Shown: positions 12,303-22,408 of the stretch, in pieces
Layout: each line of letters starts with the position of its first letter
Position numbering within the stretch: position 1 is the stretch's first letter
NCBI GenBank assembly: GCA_020746875.1
Contig: JAGTJL010000005.1
Span: forward strand, 2,542,001-2,606,000
Reading direction: 5' to 3'
DNA length: 64,000 nucleotides
Source: Rhexocercosporidium sp. MPI-PUGE-AT-0058
Lineage: Eukaryota; Ascomycota; Leotiomycetes; Helotiales
Position numbers and translations under genes: made by a program
The notes under the pieces: generated by a model
Databases searched by the model: none
The model's input: only the letters and a program-made list of their open reading frames with translations
Told to the model about the DNA's origin: nothing

Positions 12303-14380
12303 TTTGATAATTATTTGGAGGACAAGTCTTCTTGACCCACGCCAAAAATTGAAATGCGCTTTGCTAGTAGATTGAGGTACAAGTAGTTTATTGCGCAGGC
12401 ACAAAAGGCGGACTGAATGTGGTTATGAGTTCTTCTAGCATGGTCTTCTCTCCAGGACTGAACATTTATATATACCAGACCTCTCATCTTGCGATCAAAC
12501 CTCCTCGACTGAAGGCAAGGCCGAGGCTTAATCTGCCGTGTACAACTCAGCTTCCTAGGACACGGTGAAGGATCTCGCTATCCACATTTTAGGAAGCACA
12601 TGCAGGTCAGATGTACCTAGAGTAGCTTTTGCTACACCATATCGCTGATCTATCCAGTCGCATGCCATTCAACAATCTGATGGCAACCAGGCGCGATCAT
12701 GATAGAACGCAGTCCTGATAGTGTTTTGTCAAGTACTCAAATAGACTACTCTAGACGCAAATGAGACCTGCCTAGTACTTTTAGCTGTGCTGCGGACTGG
12801 AGAGCGGCTGAAATTTGCTGGCTGAAATCCACCGTTGTGGTCGCAGGCTTGGTGGCGCAATATCAGGCGCATAAGCGAGAGGGCTGGCTAATGGGTCAGG
12901 CGAAATGTTGTTGTCTTGAACATCTTCAACTACTGCACCTTAGTACACTATCACTCTCTGCATTCAGAGACTACCACGAGGAGAAGAAATTAGTCGTACT
13001 TCTACCTTCCCAAGATTCACTCAAAGAGGTGAGCGGTTGTCGTCATGGAGCCGATCACGTGACTACATAATTAGCTGCTTCTCTTTATGCACTTCAAAGT
13101 AGATTTAAAATACGACTGATAAGAGTGAATCAAGCATTTAGGTATCTGTATTGAATATCTGCTTCGTTCGTAACTTTTCGATGAATTCAGAAATATACAT
13201 CCTCGTCGGGTGCCTTCGAAAAGTTGTTCAATTTTCAAACCCAAAATATGTCAAGCTTGAAAATCACAGCAAAGGAGTGCTTGATGATTTTAAAGTGATA
13301 TAAAAGAACTGATACAGAGGTTTTAAATTAACATCCGAACTCAGGATCAGTGATCAGTTTTACGACCTATGGTTCCGCGGAGGTTAATGCGTTGAGGTAA
13401 GGCTTCCGGTGGCCCAAGGGCACAAAATTTTCTCAGAAAGCGAGGGCGAGGGCGAGGGCAAGCCCTTGCCAAAACGAAAGGTTAGGCCACCGACACCTGT
13501 GTGACTCGAACACACGCTACCGAAGGAAACGGCTTAGTAGGGCTCTATACATGAATTAGCTCAATGCCCCATCACATCGGGCAAGTAGAAGCTCACGTCG
13601 CGTTAACTAGTGTCGAATGCTGTCATCCCCTATTCACTGGAGGACACGATGTGAGTGACTAATCTCCGCCAAAGTGCCTCGATTCATTGACAGATGGAGA
13701 GGAATGTCTTGTTTGGCTGTCTATAGATGCTAGTTTTCCGGTGAGCTGGATCTGGTGATAGCCTCATTTAGGTGAAGGGTCACATCTCACTTAGCTACCA
13801 AACGAGTGGGATCATCCGAACAGGAAGGGGCAGCTCGTCTGATCTAAACTGGACAACATGGTCCGCCTTGCTTGCAGACATATAAATACTCGACATATGG
13901 GGTGTATTATGGTCTCCTTTGGCAAAGTTAAGGAGAGCTTCTAAAGCGATTAAGAGATACCCCACCTCCTTTTCGATGAAGCGAGCCAATAAATGGATTT
14001 GCAAAGTACATCCGCGAGAATGACATCCTTCTCCACCCCATATAATTTACTCAGCATCTCGCATTGCATTGTTAATCAATTGGTAATTCACAATTCCCAT
14101 ACAACTTTCCTAACTCAGCAGCTGGCAGGAAGATTTTCAGAACAAAGAGGTCAAGCTCAAATTGGCATTCAAGACATGATCAGGTGTGGAGCAAATTCCA
14201 TGAGATTTAAAAATCTACAGCAGCTACAACCAAATTATACCAATTAACATTCCATGCTCGGTTGCATTGATTCCAGAACTCGGCCACATATTGTGTTGCG
14301 AGCCGCAAAAGGACACAATTCACGCATGAAGTCGAAACCCTGAAAGCAAATCCCGGAGCTCAAACAAATACTCAAACATC
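12303..14380. other. Gene-poor stretch with short repeats
   Basis: About 2 kb without a convincing gene. It contains three tandem GAGGGC units at 13442-13459 and an 8-bp inverted pair CGGTGGCC/GGCCACCG at 13407-13414 and 13485-13492, which may mark a small foldback. Open frames of 70-85 codons here have no domain signature. Confidence 0.35.
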
Positions 14381-16361
14381 CTACTTGTGCTCAGCGTGAG
14401 TGGGGTGTTGAGCCTTCTCATGGGAGATGGCGCCGGCAGTTGTCTCGTGAATGGGCTCCCTGGTGGTGGATGAGCGGGCCTCCTCGTCTGCAAGCTTTGA
14501 GCTCTCAACCACGCCAAAGAGGGCGTCCATCTTCTCGAGCGAGACACCCTTGGTCTCTGGGATGAAGACCCACACGAAGAAGAACATGGAGAAGCAGAAG
14601 GAGCCGAAGACGAAGTATGTGCCGTATCCAGCGCGTCCGACATTTTCCAACATGCGGGGAACGGCTTGGGCGACGACGAAGTTGAACAGCCATTGAGTGG
14701 CAGCTGCAATGGCAACGTTCATGGCACGGAGACGGGCGGTGGGAATTTCGGAGACGAGAATCCAGCAGACGGGGCCCCAGCCAAATTGGAAGATTGCGGC
14801 GAAAAGGAAAATGCCTGATACAGATGTCAGTATGGGATGGTATGGCGAGGAGCAGATGTGATGACTCACAGACGAGTGAAACATATCCGAAGGCAGAGAT
14901 GGGAGTGCCGGCCTTGGGTGGGTTCGTGCGGACGTAGGTGCCAATGATGAACATGCAAATACCCTGGGCAATTGAGGTCCATAGGAGAGAATATCTTCGT
15001 CCGAGAGAATCGGCAGCGAAGGTTAGGAAGACGGCACACGCGACGACCTTGACAACACCGTAGATACCTGTAGCGAAGAGACCAGTAGAGGGACCTACGA
15101 TACCCAAGTTCTTGAAGATCTGCGGAGCGTACTACAAAACATTCGAGTTAGTTTTGCGAGTTCCAAGGAGAGTCATCATCAGTCTCACTGTTGGAGGCTT
15201 ACGTAGTTGATGGCGTTAGTTCCGGTCATTTGTTGACAGACCATCAGTCCGATAGAGATAAGAGCTCGCTTTCGGTTGCCAGGAATAAGCCACATCTCAC
15301 GTTGAAGATCCATGAAAGAAGCTCCACCAACCATACGTCTCTCGTTCTCGAGTTGATCTTGCATATCTTCGAGCTCCATGCGGACGTAAGGGTGGTCAGC
15401 GGGAAGGTTACGAAGTTGTGTCAAGACAGAAGTAGCTTTCTCCCAATTGTCCTGTTTAGCGAGGAAACGAGGAGACTCATTGCAGAGACTGACACCGATG
15501 AGCATGAAAACAGCTGGGAGCATCTGCAATGCCAAAGGAACCTGCCAGATGGAGTCTCCCTTGCTGTGCTGGAGAGAACCGTAGTTAACCCAGAAGGACA
15601 TCATGATGCCGATTGTAACATTGAGTTGGTAGATACCAGTCAAGCCACCACGAATGGATCGAGGGGCGTTCTCCGAGACGTATAGGGGAGTCAACATGGA
15701 TGCCGCACCAACACCGATACCAGCAAAGAATCTTCCGACGTAAAGTGCTGCGATTTCACCAGAGGATGAGGTCTGAATCACGATGCCAAAGATGGCCATC
15801 AAGGATGCGCTCATAAGAGATGGCTAGAAACAGATTAGCATGAAGGGCAAACAAAGGAAAGAAAATGGCCTCGGGTAGGTGTCCTACTCTTCTTCCCCAC
15901 TTGTCTGCAATGTAAAAGGCAATCAAAGCACCAAGGAAGCATCCGGCTTGAAGTGTCGAAACAACGTTGCTAACAATGTCGGCGGTCTTCTTCGCGTCTG
16001 CGGGCAGTCCAAATGTCTTCTTGAATTGGGGCATGATCTTTGATAAAAAGTCAGTTGGTTTTCTCTCCAGACCAAAAGGATAAGCAAAACCCTCTTTGCA
16101 ACGAATTTTTGCAATATCTTCGATTGAGCCATTTATGAGCATTTGAGGATGAACCTACCATGATTCCACCGATTGCACCGATATCCCATCCGAAAAGCAT
16201 ACCACCGAAACAAGCCGAGATGGCCAGTACCCAGACTCTCCATCCGTAGATCTCCGGCGGATCGCTGTGAGGAGTCAGTATAAAAGATACAAATTGGGAA
16301 AAGCTGCGTTGACCGACCTCTTCATAGCGTCATTCTTGACAATTCTGTTGAGGAAACCCAT
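14381..16361 (-). CDS. MFS sugar transporter (hexose/quinate permease type)
   Basis: Exons 16361-16318, 16264-16159, 16037-15888, 15823-15203, 15131-14870 and 14814-14381 give 538 residues, the usual size of the family. The sugar-porter signatures are present: [15 protein letters not shown] in helix 1, ADKWGRR after helix 2, [43 protein letters not shown] in helix 7, DSLGRR and [16 protein letters not shown] at the end of helix 12. The acidic/His-rich C-terminal tail is cytoplasmic. Proton-coupled uptake of a hexose or a related polyol/quinate is expected at the plasma membrane; the exact substrate cannot be read off. The first donor is a weak GTCGGT, so the N-terminus is the least certain part. 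Confidence 0.9.
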
Positions 16362-19054
16362 CTTTGCGGTGGTATGGTGTTCAACTCCAAACTGTCGAAG
16401 GGTTTTCTGCGTACGGGGTGTCAACTCGTCGCTTTGAGGAATGGTTGCGGAGAAGATGAAGAAGAGATGTGAAGAGGACAGAGCCCACTCATATATCAAG
16501 AAGATCTGTCTATGAGAGTTTACAAGGGAAGCATGCTCCTTCTCCGCTCCACGCACGATCGGATAAACGAGTGTACTGAGAAAGTACATGCTGCCAAGCG
16601 CCAGTGTCACATCACTGGCTCCCCCGCTCCCCCGCCAAGAGGCCAAGGCGCCTCTCCGCCTCCTCCCCAGTCCACGGCATTTCCCCATGAATTATCCCTC
16701 AAATCACAGGGAAGCAGAAGACGGGGATTCTGGGTTGGGACTGAGAGTATCCAATCGGCTGCCTCCTCCGGCATAGGTCAGGGATAAAGTGCCATGGAAG
16801 AGATAAGCGGTGGAGCATGCATTAGCCATGTGCTGGAACATGGAACAGCAATAGAAGCGGATTCTTCCAAAGAAAAACGCAAAAACCGTTTCAGCAATCG
16901 TATTCTCAAAAGGAGATCAATTGCTCAAGCGGCATTGAGATGAGATGGAAGCATTAGTAAGTTGAATTGAAAGTCAATACGCCCAGGCATGTGCTCAAGA
17001 CCTCTGGATAGCTCGTGTCATCATCGAGGTATGATTTAAGTTTATCCGCAAACCATCAAGTTTTTCCACGAATGATCATCACCAGTCCGATGTACGAGAG
17101 ATTCATTCTAGTTAAAGAGATGTCCCCTGCTCGGTGTATCTCCTAATGGCCTTTTCGCCAAGGTATAAAGATCGAGCCAAGTCCCAATAAGAGCACCCTC
17201 TCGCTGCGCAGCCAAGACGGAGCACTGTCGCAGAGAAATTGCGGCTACTTTTCCAGCTGGGCCCAGCTGCCCAGACATCTTCGAGAACCCCGAGTTCAGA
17301 TCCCCAAGATGTCACACCTGCCAACGTGGAGAAACATGGAGAAATCAAACCAGCCTCGCCAGCCTCTGCTCCGAATGTGGCTTTTATCGATTTTATAATC
17401 CGTCCTGGGCCACTAACAAACTCTCCCGGCCGGACGGAATCGCATGTCAATGGAATCGACAAGATACTTGTTGCAGGAAATGACTTGGGAAACAACCCGG
17501 CTCGCCCGGATCAAGGGTCGGCGTCACATTGGATGCAATCCCGTGAGCCAGGCGAGTTTTTGGAGCAGCACGACTATACACAGAGCTTCCAAGGCTCACT
17601 CCCAGCCACCCCCAGCAGCACGGAAGTGTGGAAGACTCGATAGAAGACAACAGACCAGCCATTTTTGAACGGGGAGCTCCTCTTGAGATTTCATCGGTTC
17701 AATACGAAAATTAAAGCTCCGACCCCACCCCCAACAGGACCTTTGGTACTATCCCCTACCCCTAAATAATGTTAAATTGTGGGCTGGAGAGTTTAGAGAC
17801 TTAAAGAGATTATTTTGATTGGCCGAAAGCTTTGTAAATCTCCAGTACAGGAGGCAAAAGCTGGCCAGTGGGGAAGGCGCCTGTAGGAAATTCCAGAGGC
17901 TCAAAAATTCCTTTGTCTACTGGTTAGATACCTTGGCAATTGCCACGATTTTCTATGAGATTTAATATTATTTAGGGGTGAAGTATAGTACTCGGACGAC
18001 TGTAAGTGCGGACCATTTTCTCTCGATTCTTTTACGATAGTTTATACATTTCTTCTTATGAATTTGCAACACGCCATAACTTGCACGTGGGGGATATTGA
18101 AAACTAGTTGAAATTCCATTCCTACTCGCAAGTTAAAGAGCGATCATATGCAGGCGCTAGTATAGCTTACCAGCTGATTGGGAATCCTCTCTGCGCTACT
18201 GTATTGTCGGAGGAGCTGTTCATCATCCAGCGTTTAGCACTATCCAGTACCGACTTTGCACGCACAGCTTTGTTGCATCACGAGGGAATGTTCCCGGAAG
18301 ATCGAGCTCCGTTAATAACTTTGGGAAATGATAAACTTTCAAAAATAGCTGTTGCAGGGTGGGGCTCACCTCATGTTGGGGAACGCGGGGCTTTCTGTGG
18401 GACGGGGGATTGGGAGACTTGATAAATCTAATCTGCTCTCGGTCTATGTAGGCCTAGCTTCAATCATTCTTTCAACCTTGAAGGTAGGCGAACACGGATT
18501 GACGAGAATCTGTAGCAAACGGTGCACGCTATTGACCCAGGAAACAGGAATAGCAGAATCCACAGTGTCCGGATATGGGGTTTGCCGAGGGTCAACAAAT
18601 AAGTGAGGCAAACCTATTCAACAAATTACTCGAGTGTGAGCACCCCGTTTAGTTATTTTCCCACCATGCTCTACCGAAGACCATCAGATTTTTACGTACC
18701 GGACGCAGAAAATGGTAGATGTTAAAACTCCCAGGCGGTGCGTACATGCGAAGCCAAACGATTTATCGAACACTTGCTTCCGGTCGAGCAACGACATGTT
18801 ACCGACAAGGAAAAATTCGCGGGTTGAAAAGAAAACCCCCCTACACCTAGATCGATATTCAAACGAATGGTTGGTAGAGATGAAGATGATTTGAGGAAGG
18901 AACCGGGCTAGACGTCACCAAAGTCCAGCTAGCTGCCCAACTCGCATCACGTGACCAGCTCACCTGCATCGCGCCATCTAACAAGACAGAATCCCGTATC
19001 AAGGATAAACGGTCATTACTGATTTGAATGGAAATCTTTCATTACTTTTAACTC
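16362..19054. other. Gene-poor stretch
   Basis: About 2.7 kb between the sugar transporter start and the 3' end of the UstY-like gene. A 134-codon open frame at 17239-17643 (+) is Pro/Ser-rich, has no domain and no matching exon, and I do not call it. Nothing else stands out. Confidence 0.4.
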
Positions 19055-20110
19055 TCACTTATCTTCCAAGTCAATCCCAAAATTCTCCCAATACTCCTCA
19101 GGCAATGGGACTTCCTTAACACCGACCGGTTTCGTCATCTCATCCCACTTCTCCATGTCAACAGCATTCTTCTCCCTCCAATCCACTAGAGCATTGAAAT
19201 CCCGGCACCGGTGATTGATACTGAAATCCGGAAACGGATTGTCCTGTGTCTCCATCCACTGCAGGGTGATCAAATCCGTATTTGCATTGCACATTATATT
19301 CTGCATCAATATATCCACACAGTGTCCGATATGTATTTGCCATAGTTTTGAGTATCGGGATCGCGAGTGGTGGCCGTGTCCGTGAGCATGGCTATTGTAT
19401 TCAAGCGTTGAGTTTGGGAACGATTTGTAGTAGTCTGGGTAGGTAAGTTTCCGAAGTTCGTTCAGACAATGGAGTTGATGGAAGACGTCTAAATGCAATG
19501 TCAGAGTGGCGAATTGATTTCTGTCAGAGATGAGAGGCAGTACCAATTTGTGCCATATATGCATCATCCCCAAGTTCCCAATACTCATTATCAAACTTGG
19601 CCGCCGTAGCAGGGTCTTTCCCCAATTTCCTCACTTCCTCTCCGGTGATCACAATCGTCCTGATCAGTTCCAAGTCTTCCCAAATTGCGTCTGCCCCAGG
19701 ATTTGGATCCTGCCGCGCGATTGAGGGCTCTTTTGGAATGAGAAGTGAGCCATTGACTTGCTGCACGAATGTGGGCAGGTCGAATTTGTCAAGAATCGGT
19801 GCTGTTGACATGTTAATTAATATCCTCCCCTATTTTGAGGTTGTCCGGTCCACCTACAGTAGAAAGAGGATTTCTTGAGAATTGAATTTCTGCCCAAATC
19901 ACGACTTGCTTGGTATAGAATGAAGGATAAGAAAAAAATGACGAGGTTGATCATCGTTCCTGCAATCATGAAATATGATGCTCTGTTGGATCGTCGAAGG
20001 AATCCATGACGTCGAACTCCTTGTCCAAACCCACTCTCCTCTCCATTTTCCGAGCTCGCAGACTTTTCAGATGCTGATAGAGCAGCATATCTTAAAAAGG
20101 GTGAGCCCAT
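19055..20110 (-). CDS. UstYa/UstYb-like DUF3328 membrane oxidase
   Basis: Exons 20110-19858, 19801-19544 and 19488-19055 give 314 residues. A cytosolic N-terminus leads to a single membrane helix (about residues 46-66, MIAGTMINLVIFFLSFILY), then a SPILDKFDL stretch and the two family motifs: HQLHC (173-177) and HIGHC (222-226). Between them lies an unusual His-rich insert (HAHGHGHH, 203-210). Family knowledge: DUF3328 proteins UstYa and UstYb carry out oxidative cyclisation of ribosomal peptides in ustiloxin, phomopsin and asperipin pathways. The HxxHC pairs are thought to bind metal. The neighbour 1.4 kb away on the other strand is a repeat-bearing secreted precursor, so I infer this enzyme cross-links that peptide. 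Some DUF3328 proteins act in non-RiPP pathways, so the role is not proven by family alone. Confidence 0.92.
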
Positions 20111-21552
20111 GGCTTAATGCATATCTTTTCTGATGCTTTTTTTTAACTTTGCCATCGACAGCTGAGGTCAACGGTGCAGTGAATAGACGTGCGTGTGAGA
20201 ATTCAATACCATGACGCCAAGGAATGGGATCGCGTACTGTTTTAATCTCGAGACGTCTTACCTACCTCTTTTGGATCGACTTGTATATATTACAATCATA
20301 GTAACAGTTCGCCTATTGCTCCCACCACAAATTTAATCGTTGCAGATTGGGTGGTCATGGTCAATGGAGCATGGTGGTGGGGAAAGTTATAACACCTTCC
20401 TCAAGCAGCTATCTGATATGTATCAAGGTGGCGGGGTATACGAGAAGGTCAGGCAGCGGCGACTCTCTTAATATTCCTCTATATTTTAGGAAAGCTTTTT
20501 CGTATAAAATTCCCAAGAAGTGGTCCACATCCTTCTGGTAGATAACGACTCTAGATAATCCATTTTGAGGTCGGCGTTCAAGAGGACAGACCGTTCCGAA
20601 AGCCAGATCGTGCTCTATATCAAAGTCCTAATATTCCATCTTTTATAAGCAGTATCCATTCACGGATTTGTTTCAACTCGAGAGCATACGTAGAAGAATG
20701 CATGGTTGACATCAGTTCGTTCACAAACAATAATTACCTAGCAATGATAAAGCCTCTGTCTGGCATGCGACTAAATAGATGTACTATACATTATATGATC
20801 GCAGCAAAGGGTACTCATGGCCAAGCCGATATATACAAACTCGTCTGCTAGACAAGACTGAAAATGCGTTCTCGGCCGACAACGAGTCGAGACGTAAATC
20901 CACTTTGCTGTGTATGGTTCGTCTATTTTCTTGGTCCCAGGTCGCGGTCATCACAACCTGAACGACCTTCCTATAAGATCTACCTAGAAGCAGTGAGTGT
21001 CTCTTGTGAACCCTTGCTCTCAGCGTTACAATGCGCTTCATTTGGTAGGTGACATGAGGGTTGGTGGGGACGAGACTTGGCAATGAGGCACAGCTGATAT
21101 ACTTCGAAGGTTCTGAGCTCCTAGATGCTTGCCACCGAGTATCAGCTGGAGCAAAGGCTTAATGAAAGTAATTCTACTGGAGGTCACTTCATGCTGGGCC
21201 TAAAGAACTACTTTCCGTTGGTAGCCGGCTCCCTGTTGCGGACGGTCACCTTCCTCATCATAACCATTTGCCTCGTAGCCGGTTGCATAGGTTGATTTAC
21301 GCTACCTTGATGGTGCAGATGCTAGATCGCAATTCGACTGTTGAGGATGCAAGTTCGTATCCACGTTTGGACGTGCAGAAGTAGGTATGCAAGTCTCGAT
21401 AAGGCGATTTAGTTTCCAAGATCCTAGTCTAAACCACGTAACTCCGGTGGGATAGTACATAAGTTGAATACATAAAGCGACCAATACAACCCAACAAGCC
21501 GAAGCGCAAACGTACCAAATAAATCTTCAACTTATCTTCCAACGATCCGAAA
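20111..21552. promoter_or_regulatory. Divergent intergenic region of the RiPP candidate locus
   Basis: This 1.4-kb stretch separates the start of the UstY-like gene (minus) from the start of the precursor gene (plus), so it should hold both promoters. Open frames here are short and unconvincing. I did not find a clear CGG-type palindrome that would mark a Zn2Cys6 binding site. Confidence 0.4.
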
Positions 21553-21917
21553 ATGCAGCTCACTCACCTAGCTCTCGTTGCAGCTCTACTACCCCTCCTC
21601 AACGCTACTCCTCTCCCAGTCGAGCAAGGTAAGCCTTTTCAATGAAGAACAAGACCTCTATTGATTTCATCGCAGTTGAGAGATCACCAATGTCAGAAGC
21701 TGTCGCCGAGGCAGAGAGCCTCTACTTCCGCGGATACAAGATCAACAAGGAGCGTGAAGCTGAAGCCGGCCCAGAGGCTGAGGCTGTGGCGGAGAACTTG
21801 TACTTCCGTGGATATAAGATCAACAAAGAACGCGAGGCTGAGGCGGAACCCGTGGCGGAGGCTCATGCTGAAGTAGAGAACTTGTATTTCAGAGGGTACA
21901 AGATCAACAAGGAGTGA
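21553..21917 (+). CDS. Candidate RiPP precursor with three identical core repeats
   Basis: Exons 21553-21628 and 21676-21917 (47-nt intron, donor GTAAGC) give 105 residues. A signal peptide (ALVAALLPLLNATPLP) is followed by three copies of LYFRGYKINKE. The first two copies are followed by R-EAEA; the last ends at the stop codon directly after KE. The spacers are runs of X-Ala or X-Pro dipeptides (EA, GP, VA, HA). Family knowledge: dikaritin precursors are secretory proteins with repeated cores separated by Kex2 sites and acidic spacers. Here the usual KR is replaced by KER in every copy. The UstY-like gene lies upstream and a Zn2Cys6 gene downstream. An alternative is a secreted peptide hormone or pheromone-like precursor. 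The core does not resemble a known fungal alpha-pheromone. Confidence 0.88.
21720..21908 (+). repeat. Three LYFRGYKIN core repeats in the precursor gene
   Basis: Core copies lie at 21720-21746, 21798-21824 and 21882-21908, spaced 78 and 84 nt. Extended to the following KE, copies 1 and 2 and copies 2 and 3 each differ only at synonymous positions (Leu, Tyr, Arg, Gly, Lys and Glu codons vary), so the peptide itself is conserved. Confidence 0.9.
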
Positions 21918-22408
21918 GGTCGCTCTTGACACAGGAGCGCTACTAGTGTCGGGAAGAGTTTGGGGACTTAGTCAAAATGATGATATGTTGATGGTGAATT
22001 GAGACTTTGTAATTGAATGTGAGCAGAGTGTTTAAGAGGTGAAGTTCTGAGATCGATTGACATTTCGTTCCAAATTCGCCTAGTTCTGAGATACTCTTAA
22101 CAAGTGTCTCTTGGAAGATCCCTACGATCTGGACACGGACGACCTCTGCCTCGATCGTGATCCATACTGAACATACGCATGAATCGATTTGTGAATGCCT
22201 AAAATGTCGCGAAAGGGATCAGACCTTAGATTGGTGGACCTTCTTTAAATCCTTTCAACTATCACTGGAGTCGTTCAGGCTCTACACATCGTGCAAAACT
22301 GCAACAGTCCGCTTGACTTGGCAGCAGGCAGAAGAAGAAGCGCACCGCAGACGGAGTGCAACAAAGGCAGATAAACTGCGTGGGAAGAGCCTGATAATTC
22401 AACGTGAG
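21918..22408. other. Intergenic between precursor and regulator
   Basis: About 490 bp holding the probable 3' ends of two convergent genes. No separate gene is seen. Confidence 0.4.

Noticed and set aside
13499..13516. A T-arm-like hairpin (GTGTG-TTCGAGT-CACAC on the minus strand) suggesting a tRNA
   Set aside because: The T-stem and loop are perfect and an anticodon-like loop (TTTCCTT) lies upstream, but no D-arm or matching acceptor stem closes the cloverleaf, even allowing an intron.
17239..17643. A 134-codon open frame upstream of the sugar transporter
   Set aside because: Pro/Ser-rich, no domain, no splice support, and lies in the gap between genes; likely chance.
21792..21806. ENLYFRG in the precursor looks like a TEV-protease site (ENLYFQG)
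   Set aside because: Pure coincidence of sequence; the Arg replaces the essential Gln, the spacer varies (ES in copy 1), and the string is part of the conserved core.
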